A DNA stretch of 64,000 bases. Source: Capricornis sumatraensis (lineage: Eukaryota > Chordata > Mammalia > Artiodactyla > Bovidae). The notes below the pieces were generated by a model that saw only the letters and a program-made list of their open reading frames with translations, made no database searches and was not told the DNA's origin. Below are positions 56,571 through 64,000 of the stretch, one piece after another. Both the position numbers and the translations under genes were made by a program. Each line of letters opens with the position of its first letter. Positions within the stretch are counted from its first letter, which is position 1. The stretch is taken from positions 32,327,001 through 32,391,000 of the forward strand of contig NC_091078.1 in the NCBI RefSeq assembly GCF_032405125.1. The letters run 5' to 3'.

Positions 56571-58744
56571 CCTCCTCCAAGGGGTCTTGTTTCTACCTCC
56601 TCTGGGATAAAGATCATAGCATAATGTAAGAGTGAAAGAGGGTCTGAGAAATCACTGCCTGGAAAAATTTGAGAAGCCTTTCCTCTCAGGCACTAGTTCC
56701 CAATTTCCTTGGACATCAAACTCTGGGTTGTAGGGCCCCACTGAGCGTAGGGCATATTCATCCTAGTAATAGAACAGGCCTGGGTATCTATGCATGAACA
56801 GTCAAGAAACTCACTGAGAAAGAGCTCATCCCGAAGGAGGACAGAATCAAGGTAATGAGCTCAATTCAAGGAAAAAGCTTCACTTCCAAGGGGAGGGAGC
56901 AAGTCATCTAACTATGGCTCAACCCCACTCAGTCACACAACGAAGGTGGACCCAAATCATGTCAATACAAAAGCTGAGTTGCATTAACTTTTTGGGAGAG
57001 GTTTTGTAGCTTTTGCAATTGTATCCTGCACAATGGACCTAGTGGCAATGTCCCTGTTTCTCAGGAAGGTCAGGGTACCTTTCTTAACATGCTCTTAGTA
57101 AGGAATGGATCCAGTGAAGGGTTTTGTCTAAGAGTGAAGACAAACACTAGTGGTTTTTCAAAGGAAAAAAATAAATCAAAGTTGAATGAGTAGCCATGGA
57201 AATCCAGATGTTCTCACAGGCAGCATGGACACTAATAATCATTTGCGATGTGGCAGCTTTTGTCTCCATTTGACAAAATTATAATTGAAGAACAAGAACA
57301 GGACAAAAGGTAATTGGCTGGAAGCTAACCCGTGGAGAGGCATTGCTTCTTCCAGAAATCAGGAGGTGGGCATTACAAGGGAAGGACTGCACGGATTCAC
57401 ATGCAGCAGGTTTAAGTGATTTTACCATAAAACATGAAGTGACATATTCTGTCCAAGACCACAAGCAGGTAGAGTTAATTTTCTCCCTCATTTCCATAAA
57501 GGTCATGAACAGAAAAAATGAGCGAGACAGCTGAAGCAAAAATGTAATGGCCTTGTCGTAAATACATTGAGAAAGTGTATCACATAAAGAATGCTGATGT
57601 CCATTTGCTTTTGAGGAAGGATGCTTCTAAGAGGAACAAAGAAGTCTAGCTATTTATTTCTTTAAAAGTTTTACTGCTTATTTCTGATAAAATGTACAAA
57701 TACTGCCTTCAAATAGTTCTGATTATCACAGGACACTTAGTAAATAATGTCCCTAGAATGCTGTGAGCATCCCACAGGTGGGCTTTTGCTCCAGGTCAGG
57801 GCACCTCCAGACCTCACCTTTGGTTCAAACTTCCAACTTAATTTTTAGAGAACGGATATTTGCCAAGGTAACTTTGGAATGATAAATTATCCCCTTCCTT
57901 GGGACTTGCAACAGTATGGATTCCATAATCTCTTTGATACGCCTTCTGCATTGGAGACAAAATTGTGGTGGATGCATGTTTCTGCTCACATGTGTTAAAA
58001 CTGCCAGAACATCTACCATCATAATTGGCAATAGCAATATATTTAAAAAATTCTTAAACAAAGAAAAACTGTTCCTTCAGGTATTCTGATAGTGTACCTA
58101 GTTCCCTCAGGGCATCAAGAGGATATTTATAAAACACTTGATGCCAAAAGGCTTTCTTGAAGGCATGGACCTCAGAGACCAATGGCCTCCCACCCTGCCT
58201 TCCTGGCCCATTCAGGCCCTGCAGTGTAACCATGTCTGAATGTCACCTCCTGAATAAACTACTCATGGAATCAAAGGATTACCGATGGAGAGAAGACCTT
58301 AGAAAGCATTTGAGTCACTATCTTCCATTGAGAGTTGAGAAAATGCAGAGATGAACTGATTCCTCCAAGAGTTTCCTGGCTCCTGTAGCGTGTTGTGGGA
58401 GCAAGCTCCTTCTTATGATTCTTGGCCCAGGCTCTGTCCTTGGAGCTAAGCTGCTGTTACCCACCTCTCTGGCTGATGTGTGACGGGGAAGTAAATAATG
58501 CAATACTGTATAGCTCTGATGTTTCTTAAATGCGCTTTTAGAATACAAAGCCCACGTCGAAAAAGAGAAACACACAAACCAACAAACAAAACTCATCAAA
58601 CACAAAGAAAGAGAATTTAGAAAAATCCTCATGAAGTGAACAGGGGAATTTTCTGCCTCCTCAGTCTACCAGTACTAAATGTTCTGAAATCGGGACAGAA
58701 GCAACACAAAATAAAAACACAGTAGTTTCAGGGCAGCGAGAGGC
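56571..58744. other. Longest repeat-poor stretch of the right half, no gene recognised
   Basis: About 2.2 kb in which I could assign no repeat. Frames of up to 86 codons without motifs. Confidence 0.5.
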
Positions 58745-58840
58745 TATAGAATGGTCCTGCAGAGATCACATGTTGGCAGTGCCCACAGTCCATATAGAAT
58801 GGTCCTGCAGAGATCACATGTTGGCAGTGCCCACAGTCCA
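58745..58840. repeat. Perfect 48-bp tandem duplication (two copies)
   Basis: Copy 1 at 58745-58792 and copy 2 at 58793-58840 are identical over 48 bases (start tatagaatggtcctgcagag, end cccacagtcca). There is no further partial copy. The unit length is a multiple of three, so it appears as a repeated peptide in a chance frame. Confidence 0.98.
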
Positions 58841-59037
58841 GGTGTCTCATCCGTCCCCCATCACCCACATGAGTCACCATATATATGGCCTCGCTTTCTT
58901 GTAAGCAATTCTCATTTCACTGTGATCCATGGAAACATTTCATTTCTGAATCTTGGGGATGTAACATTAAATTTTACATATGCTGTTTAAGTGAAGCAGG
59001 TTCTGACTGAAGGTGAAGGATAAAATAATACAATATA

Positions 59038-59215
59038 TTTTCCAACACTTAACATACATTATCTCCTTTAATCTTTACAACAACCTTGAGAAGTACATAC
59101 TTTAATGTTTATGTGACAGATGTAGGAAAAGAATCTCAGAAAGAATCTCCCCCAAATACATGGAGCCAATAAATAAGCAGGATGGGAGTAACTGAGTTCT
59201 TTCTGATTTGAAAAT
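59038..59215 (+). repeat. MIR SINE
   Basis: caacacttaacatacattat ctcctttaatctttacaaca accttgagaagtac ... agccaataaataagcaggat. Confidence 0.75.
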
Positions 59216-59394
59216 TCATGGTGTTATAAAAGGCACATTTCACAGTCTGTCTTAAATCACAGTTTCAGGGCATGGGCATCATTTTACCATTAAAAAGAAT
59301 TCTTGGAAAGAGACACAGATATTTAAAATATTAAACCTTCTTCAAATTCTTTAAAAGGAGAGGTACAGTATTTGAGCAGGGAGAAGGAATGATA

Positions 59395-59645
59395 ATTATA
59401 AGAAAGTCCTATTCAGCTTTCCACATGTCAGGCAATGCCCTAAGTGCCGATCAGACATGACTTCATATGCTCTTCATAGCAATCCTGTGAGGGACATACT
59501 GTTGTCTTCTCCTTTTCAGAGATGAAAAAAGTGAACCCAGTGAGGTCGAATCATTTGTTCCAGATCACACAATTAGTAAGAGGTGGACTTGGGTTTGAAA
59601 TCCAGGTGGTCAGAGACCTTGCTATAACCACTCTGTTGGCTGCCT
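59395..59645 (+). repeat. MIR SINE, nearly full length
   Basis: catgtcaggcaatgccctaa gtgccgat, tagcaatcctgtgagggaca tac, cagatcacacaattagtaag aggtgg, gacttgggtttgaaatccag, ctataaccactctgttggct gcc. Complete MIR order. Confidence 0.85.
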
Positions 59646-60399
59646 TTCCCAGCCCTCCCCAACCTGCACGCAGACAAGGCAGGTTGGAGGGATTTTAAGG
59701 AAGGCTGGTACAGAAAGAAACACCAAAGACTGATAGACTGAAATTGATCTGAAAATAAATGCTTTTTAAATATGGAAAGTAAAACACTGTATTAGATAAC
59801 AGGTGTTTTCAAACCCCAGGGTTGCTGGAATAACTCTTGACCTCAGTGGAAACTAAGCTAATCAAGTTTGAAAGTTGTAAAATTCTTTGGTGACAAGAAA
59901 AAGAAAGAAAGAAAGAAGGAGTCAGGGGAATGGAGGGAGGGGAAGATGGAGAGAGGAAAAAGAGAGGAAAGACAGGATGGAAGGAAGGAGGGAGGGAAGG
60001 AAGGAAGAAAGAAAATAAATTAAACTGGCCCTTTGAACAAGCTGTTTCCATAGCTTCTGGAAGGAGAATCATATAGATTCTCAGAGGCAGCAATTTTTCT
60101 TACCTTATAATTAAATAAAGCGAGACTCAGAGAAGCTAAGATTCCCACTGTTGGAATTAGAATTGCTAGTTCCATGCATAGCTACAGTTAAACAATCCAA
60201 TTCACCACATAGGTTCATTTCTTTCACAAAAGGATGGAAATAAGTTCACACCAAACCAAACCAGGCAACAACAAAAGCAAACTGGCATAAAGGACATTTC
60301 AAGAAAGTAATTCCGCATACCTATTGTGGCAAATCACACTTTGCTCGTCCACAGAATCTCTACCATCATCTACTGCCCTTAGTATCTCCAGCCCATTGG
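59646..60399. other. No gene; contains a purine tract
   Basis: Apart from the GA-rich tract (own entry) nothing is recognised. Confidence 0.5.
59896..60015. repeat. Polypurine (GAAA/GGAA)n low-complexity tract
   Basis: About 120 bases almost entirely G and A on the plus strand, with AAAG, GGAA and GAGG runs. Such tracts can form triplex DNA and vary in length. Confidence 0.9.
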
Positions 60400-61135
60400 C
60401 GGGTGCCCATGGCTCGACTTCAAATATGCCCAGAAACCCAGTCAAAACTGTGATCATCTCCCACAACAATTTCCTGTGTCATCTACTTCTTTCACCTTAG
60501 GCCTCATACCACGCATTATACTGACAGCAGCCAGACGGGGCACTTGTAAAACATGAGTCACCTCTTTCTTCAGCATAAAATCCCTCCAATCTCTTCCTAT
60601 TCCATACAGCAAAATCCAAATCCCTGTTACATCTCCTAGTTACCTTCCTGAATATCCTCCACACCATTCTTCCCCTTACCCACTGCCATATAGCCTGTAT
60701 ATACTGCTCCATGATCCTCCAAACATGTTCCCACCACAGGGCCTTTGCATCACCTGTCCTCTGTTTCCTGAACTAGTCACTTCCTATACAGCAGCATCAT
60801 ATCATTCTTTACTTAAATGACATTGCACCTAATTACACTAGATAAGTCATCTTCTTCATGCTATGCCCTCTTGAACCATTTTCCTTCACAGATGTTGCCC
60901 CATAACATTATATGTGTGTACATGTGTGTATATGCATGCATGTATATTTATGTATGTGTGTTTGTGTACATGTGTGTATATATATATGTATGTTGTGTTT
61001 GTTTTTACTAACAGAAACACAAGCTCCATGAGAGCAGGGTCTTTGTTTAACTCATCATTGCATCCTTTGTGTCTAGAACAATGCCTGAAACATAATAAGT
61101 GCTTAATAAAAATGTGTTTGATGAGGAATAAATAA
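60400..61135 (+). repeat. L2 LINE 3' portion, about 700 bp, with an internal TG/TA repeat
   Basis: aaaatccctccaatctcttc, agcaaaatccaaatccctgt, gttcccaccacagggccttt gcatcacctgtcc, cttaaatgacattgcaccta, aaacacaagctccatgagag cagggtctttgtttaac, gaacaatgcctgaaacataa taagtgcttaataaaaatg. A (TG)n/(TA)n tract at about 60911-61000 has expanded inside it. One of the best-preserved old LINEs here. Confidence 0.85.
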
Positions 61136-61455
61136 TTTATGACTGTAACAGTGAATTTGCAATGCAAAGAGAAAATTAAATTACCTCCTACATATTATAA
61201 CAGAAAACTTAAAGAATTATATGGTGCACTTTATAACATTTTCTTATTTAAAGCACATTAAAATTATCCTAGCATTTAATACTTAGGTACCATAAAAGTC
61301 TTTTGCAGTTCAATGTGATATACTGCCAAAAATTTATGGACAATTGAGGTTTTATTGTTAGGTGGAAATTATGTTGAATATTTTTTTAGTGGGTTAAGTT
61401 TGTACTGAAATTTTTTTAAATTCTTTACTCACAGTGAAATTTATGATGGCCTCTA
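61136..61455. other. No gene or assignable repeat
   Basis: AT-rich. Nothing recognised. Confidence 0.5.
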
Positions 61456-61464
61456 GGTTTATTC

Positions 61465-61658
61465 GGGCTTCCCTGGTGGCTCAGCTGGTAAAGAATCTGT
61501 CTGCAATGCAGGAGATCTGGGTTTGATCCCTGTGTTGGGAAGATCCCCTGGAGAAGGGAAAGGCTACCTACTCCTATATTCTGACCTGGAGAATTCCATG
61601 GATTATCCACGGGGTCACAGAGTCAGACACGACTGGGTGACTTCACTTCACTTCACTC
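61465..61658 (+). mobile_element. Bov-tA SINE with 9-bp target-site duplication
   Basis: Head gggcttccctggtggctcag ctggtaaag, tail gtcagacacgactgggtgac ttcacttcacttcact. Exact duplication ggtttattc at 61456-61464 and 61659-61667. A short deletion lies in the BovA part (the gga...cctggcaggctacagtcc block). Confidence 0.95.
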
Positions 61659-61689
61659 GGTTTATTCAATCACTTAGCAGAAATAATAT

Positions 61690-61830
61690 GAGAAGTAGCT
61701 AATATTTACTGAAGCCTTGGTCTAAACCTGTCACCTTTTCTAATTCATTTTATCCCAGTTCTGACATAGGAACTATTATGACTTCCAGTTTACCATTGAG
61801 GACACTGAAATACAGACAGTTAAAATATCC
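61690..61830 (+). repeat. MIR SINE, 5' piece (split by CHR)
   Basis: gtagctaatatttactgaag cc, catttttatcccagttctga-type text, taccattgaggacactgaaa tacagacagtt. Confidence 0.75.
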
Positions 61831-62013
61831 TAGGGACTTCCCTGGTGGTCTAGTGGCTAAGACTCCACGTTCTCAATGCAGAGGTCCTGGGTTCTAGGCC
61901 CTGATCTAGTTCTCTGATCAGACCACATGTTGCAAGGACGATCAAAGATCCTGCATGCGGTAACCAAGACCTGGCACAGCCAAGTAAATAAATAAATAAA
62001 TATTTAAAAGAAC
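61831..62013 (+). mobile_element. CHR-type SINE inserted in a MIR
   Basis: Head gggacttccctggtggtcta gtggctaaga, then ctagttctctgatcagacca, cctgcatgcggtaaccaaga, (AAAT)n tail. Exact 9-bp duplication aaaatatcc at 61822-61830 and 62014-62022. Confidence 0.9.
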
Positions 62014-62022
62014 AAAATATCC

Positions 62023-62095
62023 CAATGGGGGCCACAAAGCTCATTAGCAGTGGAGCCAGGGTCACAACAATGTCTTCACACTTCTATATGTTTAG
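62023..62095 (+). repeat. MIR SINE, 3' piece
   Basis: ggccacaaagctcattagca gtggagccagggtcacaac continues the split MIR. Confidence 0.65.
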
Positions 62096-62911
62096 TCATC
62101 CATTTTTTAAAGCTTTTAAAATAACATTTCTTCAAAGTTAATGTGTGCATAATAGGAAATAAAAAAGCATAATTTGTAGATATATCCTTTTGTTAGGATT
62201 CATATGAAATACTGTTAGAAATGGAATGATAAAAATAATCAAACCACCTCTCTGAGCAGTCCATATTATTTTATTTGTGTTGGTTAAGGGAGAAAGTGCA
62301 AGGGGTTTATACCAGTATGTTTATAGTTAGGCAAGATTAAGCATTGTCCCATAGGTGTCTCTGCATTTTGTTTTACTTAGCTGTGTATATAGTGTACAGA
62401 AGTGTAAATCTGTACAAATGTCCAAATTTATAACACCTAGTCTTCCTAGATGTTAAAGAGGTTGCCAGTGTATTACAAAAATAACCAATAAATACATTGT
62501 GTATGCTTGATGCTAAAATGCATAGGAAGGACTTCCGAAAACAACTGGTGGAAGTGAAATTGTTAAAATCTAGTCTAAGCATTACAGATGCTTATCAGAC
62601 TTGTCCACCGGGTTGATGGAGATGAGAAAGGGAAGGGTTCTTGGCTAGAGTATTCCTGTTTGGAGGACACTTGGAGACTGTAGCCGTTGTGTGCAGCGTA
62701 TTCAGTGCTACTACGTGTGTGCATAGTGGACAAACTTAAATCCTTATTTGAAACATCTAGCCCTTCTAGGTGTGTAAAAGTACACAACCTATTTTGAAAG
62801 CAGAGTGTGAAACACCTTTTAAATATTTTTTTTCTGTTAATTCATAGGAATGGTTGTATTTGAGGAGTGGAATAGTCATCCATTTTTAATTTAAAAACAT
62901 CTATAACAAAG
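62096..62911. other. Unassigned; two similar segments
   Basis: A segment near 62410-62460 (acacctagtcttcctagatg ttaaa) resembles one near 62750-62780 (acatctagcccttctaggtg tgtaaa). The stretch reads like a decayed repeat or old 3' UTR, but I cannot identify it. Confidence 0.35.
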
Positions 62912-63056
62912 TTACCTGGAGTACGAAATGGCAACCCACTTCAGTATTCTTGCCTGGAAGATCCCATGGACAGAGGAACCGGGCAGGCTGGGACCTGGCG
63001 GACTACAGTCCACAAGGTCACAAAGAGTTGGACATGATTGAGCAACTAAGCACTTT
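62912..63056 (+). mobile_element. Bov-tA SINE, tRNA head missing
   Basis: Begins at ctggagtacgaaatggcaac, within the BovA part, and ends gttggacatgattgagcaac taagcac. Carries an imperfect ~15-bp internal duplication (accgggcaggctggg / acctggcggact). No clear target-site duplication. Confidence 0.85.
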
Positions 63057-64000
63057 ACATAGCTACAATGTGTCAGGCACTGAGTAATAAAATGCAACAC
63101 AGTGATGTAGCTCCTACCCTCACATGAAGCAGAGGGGTGGGCAAGATGCCAGGCTGCTCGAGAGGTCAGCTCTACGTGGGGTGATGCTTCACTGGACAAG
63201 GACTTAGTCCCTTTTCAATTTTAATTCCCATTTAGTGCTGGGGTCATTAAGGGTCATGGAGTGATCCAGGTTCTCCCTCATCCTTCCTTAGAGTCTTCTG
63301 AACACAGAGAAGAAAAGTGCTATTTCAGTAATAAGCTGCCTAAATCTCTCGGTTTGGTTCTGTGGGTGGCCTTGAATCTGTAACTTTGCAGTGTGCCACT
63401 TTTGCTGCGCTTCAGCCAGGTTTTTCTTGACATCTGAAGAGGCAGTGTCTCTAGGGAGTGTATTTTTGTATGTCTTCATATGCTGCTTTTTGTCTCCTCA
63501 CATATATTGCCAATAAAACTGTGAGTTCCACCACAGGCCAGCTCTGCAAGTTGTGTTTAGTGTTGGCCCGGAAAGACATATATTATTATTATTTCCATTG
63601 GTTCATGTCTTTCCCTGTGCTGCGGAAATCGTACTTTCTTTCATTTCCCCTCAAAATATTGGTGCACTTTCTTTTTATTTTATCTCACTCATATATCTTG
63701 TATGTCTCATGGGTTTCTTTTATTCATGACTGTGTCTGATCCTACCCTGTTTCAAAAATCTATTTAATAAAGTGTCCTGCTTCTATATTTATCTCAAAGC
63801 TTTTCTATTGATTACTTTCCCCAATTCTTTTCATTTTTCCAATCCTGTAGATTAAGGCAATTTTATTGCTGTTGTTTGGTTCTTTGCCATGGTCCTCTCC
63901 TTAAAATATCTGCTACATTGACCTTGGTTTAATCAGACTGTGACTCCTGCGTGACACTGAAAACAGAGGAGGGACAGAGATGCTTTGATGTTGAAAAAAT
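63057..64000. other. No gene or assignable repeat
   Basis: Two frames (63 codons minus strand at 63288-63479; 93 codons plus strand at 63458-63739) have no recognised motif. Confidence 0.45.

Noticed and set aside
58745..58840. Start of a CRISPR-like or satellite array
   Set aside because: Only two adjacent copies with no spacers, in a vertebrate genome.
1..64000. Multi-gene or bacterial-type system (operon, defence island, toxin-antitoxin)
   Set aside because: All repeat content is ruminant nuclear; there are no ribosome binding sites, operonic frames or prokaryotic gene density.

Overview
This is a 64 kb piece of nuclear DNA from a pecoran ruminant (cattle, sheep, goat or a relative). The evidence is the repeat content. 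BovB (RTE-clade) LINEs and their SINE partners Bov-tA and Bov-A2 occur throughout, alongside artiodactyl L1 3' ends and CHR-type tRNA-derived SINEs, on a background of old mammalian MIR, L2, MER5A and L1M. The sequence is AT-rich, with no CpG island, rRNA or stand-alone tRNA gene that I can see. Nothing is prokaryotic. I cannot separate Bos from Ovis or Capra.

I find no host protein-coding gene or exon that I would defend. The longer open frames are either BovB reverse-transcriptase remnants, translations of SINEs, LTR or L2, or chance frames. The window is best read as intergenic or deep-intronic DNA and is annotated as a layered repeat landscape.

Layout. 0-10 kb: Bov-tA copies (one pair in inverted orientation), an ERV solo LTR (2439-2936), L1 3' ends, MIR, MER5A. 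10-17 kb: repeat-poor, with an old L1M, a Bov-A2 and an L2. 17-23 kb: two L1 fragments in opposite orientation with a Bov-tA between them, a BovB nested in a MIR, a Bov-A2, a second BovB and another L1. 23-30 kb: a CHR SINE, BovB 25981-26930, and a rearranged (5'-inverted) BovB 28544-29606. 30-40 kb: L1 fragments, MER5A, BovB 34328-35158, a second 5'-inverted BovB (39427-39765) beside a probable ERV LTR. 40-50 kb: CHR SINEs, a BovB/Bov-tA chimera inside one target-site duplication (43371-44216), BovB 44769-45211, Bov-A2. 50-64 kb: more CHR and Bov-tA SINEs, L1 ends, a perfect 48-bp tandem duplication, and a long L2 and MIRs, one of them split by a CHR SINE.

How the elements relate: BovB supplies the endonuclease and reverse transcriptase, and Bov-tA and Bov-A2 share its 3' end and are thought to be mobilised by it (established knowledge). 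Many insertions here still have legible target-site duplications of 8-13 bp, so their order and mechanism can be reconstructed. The most interesting material is the set of aberrant BovB insertions: two 5'-inverted copies and one BovB/Bov-tA chimera that looks like second-strand priming on a SINE RNA. I found no previously undescribed gene system. Most repeat boundaries were judged by eye against remembered consensus sequences and may be off by tens of bases, except where a duplication fixes them.
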